This document shows, piece by piece, positions 1 to 8,667 of a DNA stretch of 64,000 bases. The translations under genes were made by a program, and so were the position numbers. The notes under the pieces were generated by a model. It did not search any database, had not been told where the DNA came from, and saw only the letters and a program-made list of their open reading frames with translations. Origin of the DNA: Candidatus Bathyarchaeota archaeon. GTDB lineage: Archaea; Thermoproteota; Bathyarchaeia; 40CM-2-53-6. Each line of letters begins with the position of its first letter. The first letter of the stretch is position 1. The DNA lies in contig VBBN01000031.1 of the NCBI GenBank assembly GCA_005888735.1, positions 56,096 through 120,095 on the forward strand, given 5' to 3'.

Positions 1-32
1 GGAGGAGGCACGCGGGAGTGCCGTGACGGAAG

Positions 33-40
33 TTATATTA
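33..40 (+). promoter_or_regulatory. TATA box of the sufB operon
   Basis: An AT-rich TATA-like octamer stands out from GC-richer flanks. Its centre is about 25 bases upstream of the region around 60-65, where an archaeal transcript would start, so the palindrome at 58-73 would overlap the start site. This is positional inference only. Confidence 0.5.
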
Positions 41-57
41 ACGGTCGAGGGAACGTG

Positions 58-73
58 TATAACATACGTCATA
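58..73. promoter_or_regulatory. Putative suf operator, copy 1
   Basis: TATAACATACGTCATA is an imperfect palindrome (arms TATaAC and GTCATA, 4-base spacer). The same 16-mer, with one base different and perfect arms, occurs at 6701-6716 in front of the divergently oriented sufC operon. Here it sits just downstream of the TATA box and about 28 bases upstream of the sufB start, which suits a repressor blocking initiation. The binding protein is unknown; the SufR-like regulator at 51370-52041 is the obvious candidate in this window. Confidence 0.6.
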
Positions 74-100
74 ATTGTAGTAGGTGGAAGGTAGACACTA

Positions 101-1303
101 TTGGCGAACAAAAGCATGCTTGACCTAGACTACTCGAAGTACGACTTCAAGGACCCCGAGTCCTATGTCTATAAGTCAGAGAAAGGACTCTCACGAAGTA
201 TCGTCGAACGGATTTCCCAGATGAAGGGTGAGCCTGAGTGGATGCGCAAGTTCAGGCTTCGCTCATATGATCATTTCATGCAAAGACCGATGCCGAACTG
301 GGGTGGGGACCTATCCCAGATAGACTTCAACGACATCTACTACTATCTAAGATCCACTGACAAGGTGGAAAAGAGCTGGGACGACGTCCCAGACAAGATA
401 AAGAAGACCTTCGACAGGCTCGGAATACCTGAGGCCGAAAAGAAGTTTCTATCTGGGGTGGGTGCCCAGTATGAATCTGAGGTTGTTTACCACAGCCTCC
501 TGAAGCATCTTGAGGACAAGGGCGTAATCTTCCTGGACACGGACACGGCCCTAAGGCTTCATCCGGAGATTTTCAAGAAACACTTTGGGACTATCATCCC
601 TCCAGAGGACAACAAGCTGGCCGCGTTGAACAGTGCAGTATGGAGCGGCGGCAGTTTCGTCTACGTGCCTGAAGGCGTGAAAGTAGATCTTCCCCTACAA
701 GCTTATTTCAGAATCAACGCTGCCAACATGGGCCAGTTCGAGAGAACCCTCATCATAGCAGAGCCATACTCAGAGGTTCAGTACATTGAAGGCTGCACGG
801 CGCCAGTATATTCCACAGATTCACTACATTCCGCGGTCGTGGAAATAATCGCGAAGAAGGGTGCTAAGGTTCGCTACACGACCCTTCAAAACTGGTCGTC
901 TGACGTCTACAACCTCGTCACCAAGAGAGCCTACGCTTACGAAGATGCTAGCGTAGAATGGATTGATGCCAACGTGGGCAGCAAGCTCACTATGAAGTAT
1001 CCATCAGTTTACCTTGTGGGTCCCCGGGCAAAAGCAGAGATTGTTTCAGTCGCATTTGCAGGCAAAGACAGACACCAGGACACTGGCGCAAAGGTTGTCC
1101 ATCTCGCGCCCTACACAAGCTCTAGGATTACGGCAAAGTCAGTAAGCAAAGACGGCGGACTGACAACATACAGGGGCCTCGTTCACATTGCAAAGGGCGC
1201 TGTGGGAGTAAAGTCAAGCGTCAGATGCGACGCTCTCCTCATGGACGAGCGCTCTAAGACATCCACCTATCCTTACATGGAGGTCAACGAGGATGACGCA
1301 TAA
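101..1303 (+). CDS. sufB: Fe-S cluster assembly scaffold SufB, C-terminally interrupted
   Basis: SufB is the scaffold of the SufBCD complex that builds Fe-S clusters in the cytoplasm. The 400 residues from a TTG start match the family along their length, and the conserved cluster-assembly cysteine is visible (C376, in VRCDALL). The frame stops right after MEVNEDDA, inside the motif that normally continues into a His-Glu segment. The missing C-terminus is present a few bases on in another frame (1303-1470), so roughly 11 codons plus a frame-breaking base are lost. The octamer AACGAGGA occurs at 1286-1293 and again at 1303-1310, suggesting a repeat-mediated deletion or an assembly collapse. Start at 101 follows the operator and TATA box. 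SufD-like and Rieske genes follow on the same strand. Confidence 0.85.
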   Translation: MANKSMLDLDYSKYDFKDPESYVYKSEKGLSRSIVERISQMKGEPEWMRKFRLRSYDHFMQRPMPNWGGDLSQIDFNDIYYYLRSTDKVEKSWDDVPDKIKKTFDRLGIPEAEKKFLSGVGAQYESEVVYHSLLKHLEDKGVIFLDTDTALRLHPEIFKKHFGTIIPPEDNKLAALNSAVWSGGSFVYVPEGVKVDLPLQAYFRINAANMGQFERTLIIAEPYSEVQYIEGCTAPVYSTDSLHSAVVEIIAKKGAKVRYTTLQNWSSDVYNLVTKRAYAYEDASVEWIDANVGSKLTMKYPSVYLVGPRAKAEIVSVAFAGKDRHQDTGAKVVHLAPYTSSRITAKSVSKDGGLTTYRGLVHIAKGAVGVKSSVRCDALLMDERSKTSTYPYMEVNEDDA

Positions 1304-1470
1304 ACGAGGACCAGATGTTCTACCTAATGTCTAGGGGTCTAACGGAGACGCAGGCTCTGAGCATGATTGTCACAGGCTTCATGGAACCCTTCACCCGGGT
1401 GCTCCCGATGGAGTACGCTGTCGAGTTCAACAGGCTCATCGAGATGGAAATGGAAGGCGCCGTCGGCTAG
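1303..1470 (+). pseudogene. sufB: Out-of-frame C-terminal fragment of sufB
   Basis: Read from 1303 this frame gives [13 protein letters not shown] and continues to MEGAVG followed by a stop. That is the standard ending of SufB (the paralogous gene at 1507-2946 has DEEQVFYMMARGL in the equivalent place). It has no start of its own. The segment joining it to the upstream frame, which in the family carries the catalytic His-Glu pair, is absent. It is therefore annotated as the displaced end of sufB rather than a separate gene. Confidence 0.8.
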
Positions 1471-1506
1471 GCCGACCCAGCAGTCCAAACGTTCTTCAAA
1501 CTCTAA

Positions 1507-2946
1507 ATGCTCTCAGAACGGGCCATGCCCTCTTCCCTAGCCTCTCCTTCCCAGGACATGGTGAAGGAACTCTCCGGACGCCTGTCAGAACCCCATGAGA
1601 TTAGCCAACAGCGGTCGATGGCGCTCGACCTATTCAACAAGCTACCCCTTGAGAAGTCCCCATTATACTCGAAATATGTTGACATGATAGCCGGTCTCAA
1701 GCTGGACTCGATTAGTCTGGGATTTCCGACGCGAGACGAGTCATTGCCTGGTGAAATCTCCCATCTAGTCAAGGGGCGAGAAGAGCCGACACTTGCCCTC
1801 CAGGTTGATTCCCAAATGGTTCGGGCTGAAGTCCACGGGACCCTGGAGAAGGAAGGGATCATTCTCACCGATATTCAATCAGCCCTCTCAGAATACCCTG
1901 ACCTGGCCAGGCCCCACTTTTCCAAAGCGGTTCCTCTAGAGGATGACAAGTTCGGCGCCCTTAACGTTGCCTTCTTCACGGCAGGCACGTTCCTCTATGT
2001 TCCCAAGGGACTCTCCGTCAAGATACCCTTCAGAAACATCGTTCTGGTAAGGTCCCGCGGGAGGGGCTCATTTAGCCACAACATAATCCTGGCGGAAGAA
2101 AATACCAAAGTAACTTTCATGCAGGAAGCCTATTCGAAACTGGATTCAGACAAACAGGGACCCGCGCTTTACAGCGAGGTGACCGAAATCTATCTCGGTG
2201 AAGGGGCAGAAGTGAACTTTGCGAGCGTTCAGAACTTCGAGGAGGATGTCCACTCCCTAGTGAATAGGCGATCAATAGCCGGCCGGGACTCTCGGATCAA
2301 CTGGACGGTGGGCCATATTGGAGGAGGTATTACAAGGTCGAGAATGGACAGCGTTCTCAGTGGTCAGGGGGCGGCGGCTGAAGATGTGGAGGTGGTTTTC
2401 GGAGCTGGAGAGCAGCGGTTTGACGTGGTTACGAACTTGACTCATGAAGCGCCTCATACGACCGGACATGTTCTGGCCAAGGGTGTTTTGAGAGATAGCG
2501 CCCGCACCATCTTCAAAGGCATGATCAGGATCGAGGCGGGTGCGAAGAACTCCAGCTCGTACTTGGCCGAGCACGCCATGATCCTGAGCAAGAAAGCGAG
2601 GGCGGACGCCATACCCGGGCTAGAGATAAACACGAACGAGGTGAAGGCGACGCATTCAGGATCCGTCTCACAGGTTGACGAAGAACAGGTGTTCTACATG
2701 ATGGCTAGGGGGCTGACCCTAAGCGAGGCCCAACGGCTGATAATCGTCGGCTTTCTCCACCCTGCTGTTCAACGAATTCCTATGAGAACGGTGAGGGCAG
2801 CGATCCAGTATCTGATCGAGGAGAAATGGATGGGCAGAAAGGGGCAGATTCCCCCTGGGGCTGATTCTCTGCCCGAGTTCGAGGAGGAGCCTGAGGGTGA
2901 AACGGTTTCCGCGGACCTTTTTGAACGTCATTACAAGTACCGCTAG
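1507..2946 (+). CDS. sufD: SufB/SufD-family Fe-S assembly protein (SufD role)
   Basis: A 479-residue SufBD-family protein directly after sufB. It has the family β-helix core and the C-terminal motif EINTNEVKATHSGSVSQ then DEEQVFYMMARGL. It carries His in the position (THSGS) typical of SufD and lacks the SufB cysteine motif VRCD, so it is assigned as the SufD partner that pairs with SufB and binds SufC. ATG at 1507 gives an N-terminal helical extension of normal SufD length. It is intact, in contrast to sufB. It is probably cotranscribed with sufB and the Rieske gene at 2966, from which it is separated by 19 bases. Confidence 0.85.
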   Translation: MLSERAMPSSLASPSQDMVKELSGRLSEPHEISQQRSMALDLFNKLPLEKSPLYSKYVDMIAGLKLDSISLGFPTRDESLPGEISHLVKGREEPTLALQVDSQMVRAEVHGTLEKEGIILTDIQSALSEYPDLARPHFSKAVPLEDDKFGALNVAFFTAGTFLYVPKGLSVKIPFRNIVLVRSRGRGSFSHNIILAEENTKVTFMQEAYSKLDSDKQGPALYSEVTEIYLGEGAEVNFASVQNFEEDVHSLVNRRSIAGRDSRINWTVGHIGGGITRSRMDSVLSGQGAAAEDVEVVFGAGEQRFDVVTNLTHEAPHTTGHVLAKGVLRDSARTIFKGMIRIEAGAKNSSSYLAEHAMILSKKARADAIPGLEINTNEVKATHSGSVSQVDEEQVFYMMARGLTLSEAQRLIIVGFLHPAVQRIPMRTVRAAIQYLIEEKWMGRKGQIPPGADSLPEFEEEPEGETVSADLFERHYKYR

Positions 2947-2965
2947 GCGGAAAATCGAAGTGGCA

Positions 2966-3271
2966 ATGGTCAAAGTTTGCTCATTGTCAGAGATACCACC
3001 CGGTACGTTGAAGGGCTTGCAGCTTGACGATGGAAGAAGAGTGCTTGTAGTGAATCTGGACGGCGAACTGCGTGCGTGGGATGGGACATGCACTCATGAA
3101 GAAGCGGACTTGTCCACCGGTTTTCTGCTGGGTGAAAGAGTAACGTGTCCATTACACCTTTCACAATTCGACCTCAACTCGGGTGAAGCGGTCACTCCGC
3201 CAGCCAAAACGTCTCTGAGAAAATACAACCTCAAAGTGGAAAATGAGGAAATCTATGTTGACCTTGATTGA
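2966..3271 (+). CDS. Rieske-type [2Fe-2S] ferredoxin in the suf operon
   Basis: A 101-residue soluble Rieske/NirD-like protein. The two cluster-binding boxes are clear: C42-T-H44 and C61-P-L-H64. No transmembrane segment or dioxygenase domain is attached. ATG at 2966 is preferred over the upstream alternatives because the fold begins at MVKVCSLSEIPPG and earlier starts overlap sufD; GTG at 2960 is also possible. Its position as last gene of the sufB-sufD unit suggests an electron donor or redox carrier linked to Fe-S assembly, a role described for SUF-associated Rieske proteins in other prokaryotes but only inferred here. Confidence 0.8.
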   Translation: MVKVCSLSEIPPGTLKGLQLDDGRRVLVVNLDGELRAWDGTCTHEEADLSTGFLLGERVTCPLHLSQFDLNSGEAVTPPAKTSLRKYNLKVENEEIYVDLD

Positions 3272-3639
3272 TGAGTGGCTACAAGGGCGCGGGTAGGACT
3301 CTGCTTTGAGGTCATGGAAAGCTCTTCAGAAAGTTGTCCAGAGGGGGCGAGAAGTGGACCAAAGACTTTGTGGGTTGATGGGCTTCTATCATCGGCCGAC
3401 AGTAGCTTCGGTCGCCGCTCCCCAACATAGCCTGGAATGATCACTGCTCTTATCAGTCCCTGAACGGTGACTCCTCTTATCCTGGCTGCGTTTCGAAGGT
3501 ACCCGTAGACTTCACCATCCAATGTCTGCATGAATCTCCTCGTCTGTTCGGTCAGGCTTGACGACTGATACGCTGTAATTTCCCGTTCTTCGCGTCTGTG
3601 TCTTCCCTTCGAGGAGGGATCGGGACCCTGCTTATCCAA
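3253..3639 (-). CDS. Small basic protein, possible ribbon-helix-helix type
   Basis: Not recognised with certainty. The predicted 128 residues contain a central segment (DGEVYGYLRNAARIRGVTVQGLI) that looks like a strand followed by two helices, as in small DNA-binding proteins. The ends are polar and probably disordered. It converges on and slightly overlaps the Rieske gene, and its C-terminus has low complexity. An AT-rich stretch around 3717-3725 could be its TATA box. A shorter start at the internal methionine before QTLDGEV is possible. The call rests on length and composition, so it may be spurious. Confidence 0.4.
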   Translation of the reverse strand: MDKQGPDPSSKGRHRREEREITAYQSSSLTEQTRRFMQTLDGEVYGYLRNAARIRGVTVQGLIRAVIIPGYVGERRPKLLSADDRSPSTHKVFGPLLAPSGQLSEELSMTSKQSPTRALVATHQSRST

Positions 3640-3767
3640 CCTGATTTCCTGCTGTTCGCACCCCTTGCCGTGGGATATCTCGGGGTGGACAGCGGGAGCC
3701 CGGTCAATCCCTCAACGAATTTAACACTTTCCTAAGAAGCGAGGCTTGGATGATTGTATATATAGCG

Positions 3768-4178
3768 CTAGAGCGAGGACAGTTCTTCCTTCGCGTTTTC
3801 TAGCGAGCCTATGTAATTGTAGAGGCCGGTCTTCATGACTTTTAGGGAGAGGAGAGCGCATTTGAGCCTTACAGCGCTCAACTGCCCCCCTATCAGTGAC
3901 AGAATGTCTTCCTTGGAAATCTTCCTGGCTTCATCCAACGATTTTCCCTTTACGAGTTCTGTGAGCATTGAGGCAGAGGCCTGGCTGATGGCGCAGCCCA
4001 TGCCGTTGAACCTGATGTCCTTGACCTTGCTATCTCCGTCGAGTTCCATCTGTATCTCGATAACGTCTCCGCAGAGAGGATTGGTGTCTTTCGCCCGAAT
4101 TTGTGCCCTGTCGAGTTTTCCCTTGTTCCGGGGGTTGCGGTAGTAGTCGAGGATTATCTCAGAGTAGATGGAGCTCAT
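3768..4178 (-). CDS. sufU: Fe-S assembly scaffold/sulfur acceptor SufU (IscU/NifU-like)
   Basis: A 136-residue IscU-fold protein. The three conserved cysteines are present at C36 (LCGD), C62 (GMGCAIS) and C107 (LKCALL). The insertion between the second and third cysteines typical of SufU (GKSLDEARKIS region) indicates SufU rather than IscU. In Gram-positive systems SufU takes persulfide sulfur from SufS. The gene overlaps the end of sufS by four bases (ATGA type), so the two are translationally coupled and their products probably act together. Confidence 0.92.
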   Translation of the reverse strand: MSSIYSEIILDYYRNPRNKGKLDRAQIRAKDTNPLCGDVIEIQMELDGDSKVKDIRFNGMGCAISQASASMLTELVKGKSLDEARKISKEDILSLIGGQLSAVRLKCALLSLKVMKTGLYNYIGSLENAKEELSSL

Positions 4179-5416
4179 AGCTTGAAGATTCCTCTGACGC
4201 GTTCCAGGGAGTTGGCGAGTCGGTCAACTTCGTCCTCGGTATTGTAGAGGTAGAAGCTGGCTCTTGTCGTTGCTGGGATTCCGAGCCTTTCGTGCAACGG
4301 CTGGGCGCAGTGTTGGCCCGACCTAACTGCTATTCCGTCTTCATCCAGCAAGGTTGCCATATCGTGAGGGTGAACATCGCCCAAGTTGAAACTGACGACT
4401 CCCCCCCTTGCTTGGGGGTCAGATGGCCCGTAGATTGTGATCCCCTTGGTTCTCGACAGCTTGTCTATCGCGTAAGCAGTAATTTCTCGTTCGTGCAACC
4501 GTATCTTTCTCAACCCAATATTTGACAGGTAGTCAATGGCCGCCCCGAGTCCTATTGCGCCTTCTATGTTGGTTGTTCCGGCCTCGAACTTGTATGGTGG
4601 TGGCTTCCATGACGACTCGTAGGGGTGAACCTCGCTTATCATCTCACCGCCTCCATGGAACGGGACCATTTCGTCAAACAGGTTCCCTTTCGCGTACAGG
4701 ACACCGATACCGGTGGGCCCGCACATTTTGTGGCCGGAAAAGGCAAGAAAGTCGCAGTCAAGGTCTTGGACGTCTACGGGCATGTGGGGAACGGACTGAG
4801 CAGCGTCCACTAGTACGCAGCATCCTGTCTTGTGAGCCTCGCGAATTAGTTCCCTAACGGGGTTTATTGTTCCGAGAACGTTTGAAGAGTGTGCAACCGC
4901 GAATAGCTTGGCTCCACTCTGTAAGTGTTGCTGGAACTCGTATCTCTCTAGGATTCCTTGGTCGGTGATGCCGACGTACTTCAAGCTGGCTCCTTTCTCT
5001 TTCGCAAGCAGTTGCCAGGGGACGATGTTGCTATGGTGCTCCATCTCGGTAAGCATGATGTTGTCCCCGAGGCCTACGTTCTTCCGGCCCCATGCGTGGG
5101 CGACGAGGTTGATCGCCTCAGTGGTCCCCCTGACGAAGACTATTTCATTCGGCGAACGGGCGTTGATGAACCTTGCAACTTTAGCCCGTGCTTCCTCATG
5201 GGCCGCGGTGGCTTCTTCGCTTACTTTGTAAATGCCTCGGTGAATGTTAGCATTGTATTCTTTGTAGAAACGGTCCAGCGTCTCGATGACCTGTCGAGGC
5301 TTTTGAGCCGTGGCAGCATTGTCAAGGTAGATGAATGGTTTCCCGTTGATTATTCGCTGTAGTATTGGGAAGTCTTGTCTGACTTTTTCCACGTTGTATT
5401 GGACTGTCTTCTGCAT
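4175..5416 (-). CDS. sufS: Group II cysteine desulfurase SufS
   Basis: A PLP-dependent class V aminotransferase-fold enzyme (413 residues) that releases sulfur from cysteine for Fe-S cluster assembly. The PLP lysine lies in SGHK (K230) and the sulfur-accepting cysteine in RSGQHC (C370), which is the short type II arrangement. The N-terminus (VRQDFPILQR, YLDNAATAQKP) and length are standard for SufS. It is third in the sufC-sufA-sufS-sufU unit and overlaps sufU by four bases. Confidence 0.95.
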   Translation of the reverse strand: MQKTVQYNVEKVRQDFPILQRIINGKPFIYLDNAATAQKPRQVIETLDRFYKEYNANIHRGIYKVSEEATAAHEEARAKVARFINARSPNEIVFVRGTTEAINLVAHAWGRKNVGLGDNIMLTEMEHHSNIVPWQLLAKEKGASLKYVGITDQGILERYEFQQHLQSGAKLFAVAHSSNVLGTINPVRELIREAHKTGCCVLVDAAQSVPHMPVDVQDLDCDFLAFSGHKMCGPTGIGVLYAKGNLFDEMVPFHGGGEMISEVHPYESSWKPPPYKFEAGTTNIEGAIGLGAAIDYLSNIGLRKIRLHEREITAYAIDKLSRTKGITIYGPSDPQARGGVVSFNLGDVHPHDMATLLDEDGIAVRSGQHCAQPLHERLGIPATTRASFYLYNTEDEVDRLANSLERVRGIFKL

Positions 5417-5467
5417 AGTCTCTCCGCTGACAGTCCGAATGAGGCTTGCTAGAAAAGACAGATTGGT

Positions 5468-5854
5468 CTAGACGTGTTCGTGACCGTGGTGCTCTTCGGG
5501 GCTGCGTGCCCCAGTGGCCTGCTCCTTCCCTTTCGGTATGAAGCTGTGACCGCAACCGCATGTTAGGTAGTCGCCTGGGAAGTTGAACTTGAAACCGCCG
5601 CCCATCTCTGTCTCCACATAGTCTATTTCCGCGTCGCCCAGTAGGTCGGCGCTCTTGTGGTCTGCGACGATCGTGACACCATTTTTGTGTTCCACGATGT
5701 CATTTTCGGCTGGTTTGTCGAGTTTGAGCCCAAACTGGTACCCTGCGCAGCCTCCCGCCTTCACGAAGACTCGAAGGTTGAGAGTGGAGTCGTTTACTGA
5801 TTTGAGATAGTCGTGGACTTTGACGGCTGCCTTATCGGTTATGTTTATGGCCAT
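5468..5854 (-). CDS. sufA: A-type Fe-S carrier (SufA/ErpA/IscA family) with His-rich tail
   Basis: An A-type carrier that ferries clusters to target proteins. The three ligand cysteines are in GGCAGY (C36) and the C-terminal CGCG motif (C99, C101). The 128 residues exceed the usual 105-115 because of a C-terminal tail ending in HHGHEHV, which could bind metal. It lies between sufC and sufS with short gaps, so it is cotranscribed. The exact subfamily (SufA versus ErpA) cannot be settled from sequence alone. Confidence 0.9.
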   Translation of the reverse strand: MAINITDKAAVKVHDYLKSVNDSTLNLRVFVKAGGCAGYQFGLKLDKPAENDIVEHKNGVTIVADHKSADLLGDAEIDYVETEMGGGFKFNFPGDYLTCGCGHSFIPKGKEQATGARSPEEHHGHEHV

Positions 5855-5870
5855 GTTCTCTCTACCTTTC

Positions 5871-6644
5871 CTAGCTCATTACTTCCTTTTTAACCCAATC
5901 GTAACCTCTTTCTTCGAGGACTTCCGCAAGCTCGGGTCCACCGGACTTTACCATTCGTCCGTCTAGGAGAATGTGGACGTAGTTTGGCTTGATATAGCGC
6001 AATATTCTCTGGTAGTGGGTGATTATCATTACGCCCATCTCGGGTCCAACCAGACGGTTTACGCCTTCAGCGACGATTTTGACCGAATCAATGTCCAGGC
6101 CAGAGTCTGTTTCGTCCAAGACGGCTATTTTGGGCTGCAACACGGCAAGCTGGAGAATTTCGCACCGTTTCTTCTCTCCGCCGGAAAAACCCTCGTTAAG
6201 GTAACGGGTGGCAAACGAGTCGTCCATGTCAAGGAGTTTCAGTTTCTCTTTCAGAAGTTTCCTGAATTCAAGGACCGATAACATTTCCTGTCCAAGGTCG
6301 CCCTTCTTTCCGCCTTGTCGTACAGCGTTGTAGGCTGTTCTTAGAAACGTGGCCAGGGAAACCCCCGGGACCTCGAAGGGATATTGAAAAGCTAGAAACA
6401 GTCCCTTCCGCGCTCTCGCGTCCGGGGCTAGCTTCAGTATGCTTTCTGAATCGAACAGAACGTCTCCCTTGGTTACTTTGTACTTTGGATGTCCCATTAT
6501 AGCGGAAGCGAGAGTGCTCTTTCCGGAGCCGTTGGGGCCCATGACCGCGTGGATCTCGCCTTGTCTGACTTGGAAGTCTACGCCCTTGAGAATCTCTTTG
6601 CCTTCGATAGTGGCGTGAAGGTCTTTGATTTCGAGCTGGCTCAA
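5871..6644 (-). CDS. sufC: Fe-S assembly ATPase SufC
   Basis: An ABC-type ATPase without membrane domains (257 residues) that drives SufB-SufD conformational change. Walker A is GPNGSGKS (36-43), the ABC signature is FSGGEKKR near residue 155, and Walker B/D-loop lies in [12 protein letters not shown], the SufC-typical form. It is the first gene of the minus-strand suf operon. The start at 6644 lies about 45 bases downstream of the likely transcription start, below the palindrome at 6701-6716. Confidence 0.95.
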   Translation of the reverse strand: MSQLEIKDLHATIEGKEILKGVDFQVRQGEIHAVMGPNGSGKSTLASAIMGHPKYKVTKGDVLFDSESILKLAPDARARKGLFLAFQYPFEVPGVSLATFLRTAYNAVRQGGKKGDLGQEMLSVLEFRKLLKEKLKLLDMDDSFATRYLNEGFSGGEKKRCEILQLAVLQPKIAVLDETDSGLDIDSVKIVAEGVNRLVGPEMGVMIITHYQRILRYIKPNYVHILLDGRMVKSGGPELAEVLEERGYDWVKKEVMS

Positions 6645-6700
6645 AGGTCTGTTTTCTTCCTATCCTCTTGCTAGTACTCTACTCGGGGAAACGAGAGCAT

Positions 6701-6716
6701 TATGACATACGTCATA
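6701..6716. promoter_or_regulatory. Putative suf operator, copy 2
   Basis: TATGACATACGTCATA has perfect 6-base arms (TATGAC/GTCATA) around ATAC. It is the same element as at 58-73 with one base changed. It lies between the TATA box (6713-6722) and the expected start site of sufC. Presence at both suf promoters, and at no other position that I noticed in the window, argues for a dedicated regulator. Confidence 0.65.
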
Positions 6717-6722
6717 TTTAAA
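6713..6722 (-). promoter_or_regulatory. TATA box of the sufC operon
   Basis: On the minus strand the sequence reads GCATTTAAATATGAC, a good archaeal TATA box. It is about 70 bases upstream of the sufC start and abuts the palindromic operator, so a bound regulator would interfere with TBP/TFB or with polymerase. Confidence 0.55.
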
Positions 6723-6746
6723 TGCACAATAACGCTTGGACTGGCA

Positions 6747-7724
6747 CTAGTCCTCGTTTGACCGAGGCTCGTTCTCCAGGACTTGTTCTATTTGCTCCAT
6801 AACTTCGGGTTCAAGTTTCGGTACAATGTCAGGCGCTTTCATGTTTTCGACGACCTGCTCTGGCCGGGTAGCTCCAGTGATCACTGTACTGACGTTCGGA
6901 TTTTTCAAACACCAAGCCAATGCTAGTTGAGCCATTGTGCAGTCCAAGTTTTTGGCTATCGGCTCAAGCTGTTTGACCTTCTCTATGTTCTTGGGTGTCA
7001 TAACGCTCTCTCGTAGCCACTCGTATCCTGCCAGCGTAGCCCGTGAACCTGGAGGTGTTCCTTTGTTGTATTTCCCGCTTAGCAGGCCGGAGGCAAGCGG
7101 GCTCCAAATTGTCGTGCCCAATCCAATCTCCCGGTACAACGGCAAATACTCCATCTCCAAGCGATCCCGGTGGAACATATTGTACTGCGGTTGTTCCATC
7201 TGTGGAGGGGTCAGTCCAAGCTCTCGAGCTATCCAGTGGGCGCGCATGATGTCAGCAGCACTCCACTCCGAGGTCCCCCAGTAGAGGATCTTTCCCTGAT
7301 GAACCAGGTCGTCCATAGCGCGCACTGTCTCTTCGATCGGAGTGTTCGGGTCTGGGCGGTGGCAGAAAAACAGGTCCAGGTAGTCAAACTGCAAACGTCG
7401 CAGCGAATTCCGGCAAGCCTCAAAGATGTGCTTGCGAGACAGTCCCCTATCATTGGGACCCTCTCCACCCCAGAAAACCTTGCTCGAAACGACAATGCTT
7501 TCGCGACGCCAGCCTAGCTTCTTGATCACATTTCCCATCACGGTCTCGGCATTTCCGTGAGCATATGCTTCCGCGTTGTCGAAGAAGTTCACCCCAGCAT
7601 CATAGGCTCTCGACATGCATTTCACAGCGACCTCTTCTCCAACCTGCCCTCCGTAGGTCACCCAGGCACCGAGAGACAGCTCACTGAGCTTGAGTCCGGC
7701 ACTACCTAGCCTGCGATAATTCAA
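6747..7724 (-). CDS. Aldo/keto reductase (Kvβ/YghZ-like)
   Basis: An NAD(P)H-dependent oxidoreductase with a TIM-barrel fold, 325 residues. The catalytic tetrad is complete: D49 and Y54 ([11 protein letters not shown]), K82 (SSKVFWGG) and H122 (FFCHRPD). The [14 protein letters not shown] segment places it near the Kvβ/YghZ group. The substrate cannot be read from the sequence. It lies just upstream of the sufC promoter on the same strand but the TATA box and operator between them suggest separate transcription. A second member of the superfamily is at 60578-61543. Confidence 0.9.
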   Translation of the reverse strand: MNYRRLGSAGLKLSELSLGAWVTYGGQVGEEVAVKCMSRAYDAGVNFFDNAEAYAHGNAETVMGNVIKKLGWRRESIVVSSKVFWGGEGPNDRGLSRKHIFEACRNSLRRLQFDYLDLFFCHRPDPNTPIEETVRAMDDLVHQGKILYWGTSEWSAADIMRAHWIARELGLTPPQMEQPQYNMFHRDRLEMEYLPLYREIGLGTTIWSPLASGLLSGKYNKGTPPGSRATLAGYEWLRESVMTPKNIEKVKQLEPIAKNLDCTMAQLALAWCLKNPNVSTVITGATRPEQVVENMKAPDIVPKLEPEVMEQIEQVLENEPRSNED

Positions 7725-7868
7725 GTGCTAACACTAAGTGCCATGAGATTCGGGCCCATTATTATCCTGAACGGAATTGAGCCAACCTAACCCCGGTACA
7801 TCCACGTGAAGGTTAGCATCTCGGAGGCTTCGATGAGTTTCGGAGAACTGACGCTGATGAACCCGAGT

Positions 7869-8180
7869 TCACTTTACATATTCTGCGTAGGGATTGTATT
7901 CCTTGGTTTTTGCAGGAGCGGGTTCAATTGAGCTATTCAGAGTAAGCTGTTTTTCCAGCATTGTTATTCTCCTGTGCTGTGAGAATAGCATTGAGAATAG
8001 CAACGGGAACTCCTTGTTGGTAGACGCTAGCGCGCTGGCTGCGGACGCGTATAGCTTGCACTGTCGCAGCAGGTCTGCAAAAATCTCCTTGTCTTCTCCT
8101 CGAAGGGAGTCGCCGAACCGTTGCAGCCTGGTCATCTCCGACTCAACAACCATGCGCCAGGAAGGAATAGTACGGCCCAA
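7869..8180 (-). CDS. Conserved archaeal small protein (GRTIPS motif)
   Basis: A 103-residue protein beginning MGRTIPSWRMVVESE. I associate this N-terminal motif with a family of uncharacterised short archaeal proteins (the DUF8156 type). The remainder is predicted helical and charged, with no cysteines forming a site and no membrane segment. It ends in AEYVK after a short Pro/Ala linker. Function unknown. It stands alone, in tandem with the aldo/keto reductase but separated by about 145 bases. Confidence 0.75.
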   Translation of the reverse strand: MGRTIPSWRMVVESEMTRLQRFGDSLRGEDKEIFADLLRQCKLYASAASALASTNKEFPLLFSMLFSQHRRITMLEKQLTLNSSIEPAPAKTKEYNPYAEYVK

Positions 8181-8667
8181 AGTGGAACACTCTCATAGAG
8201 ACAAGACAGGTCCTAATTTGAACGAGTGCTAGGCGTAACTAAAGCACGTCTCCTGGAAAAATCGCCCAGAATCAGCCCTGAATCGCAATCTATCAGCGAC
8301 CCCTGACGCCTGAAGGAAAATGCTAACGATCCCATTATCTCAAAACTCTAGACTCGCCCATAACACGTCCTGTCAACCAGAAATCGCCACTCTTCCCGCC
8401 GGACAGAAAACGAGCCTCGGAGAATTGACCGGGTACGGACACAGCCGTTTGAGATGTAAGAGGGGTTGATTTGCCATCGGTGTTACTTCGTCATGGGCTG
8501 CTGTTCGTGTTCAATACGCATCGCAACCCAGAGCCTGCTCCTCATTCCAATCGCTAACACAAGCGCACTTTGGCTAACCGAGTATAGTATTTCCTTTCAA
8601 GAGACGGTTTCTGCACCAATCATCTTAAACAACTATAAGCAAGACAAGCAGTAACGGTCGAAGACTG
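8181..8667. other. Intergenic region, 487 bases, no gene recognised
   Basis: The region separates two divergently transcribed genes. A short frame at 8466-8654 is cysteine-rich at its start and hydrophobic but has no family resemblance, so I leave it out. AT-rich sequence near 8628-8640 (aactataagc) is a plausible TATA box for the regulator starting at 8668. Confidence 0.4.

Noticed and set aside
7787..7816. CTAACC / GGTTAG inverted repeat near the aldo/keto reductase
   Set aside because: Only six bases, 18 apart, with no second copy at another promoter; likely chance.
8466..8654. A 62-residue frame starting MICHRCYFVMGCC
   Set aside because: It begins with cysteines and has hydrophobic stretches, but no family resemblance, no promoter or ribosome-binding site, and lies in a region with low coding signal.
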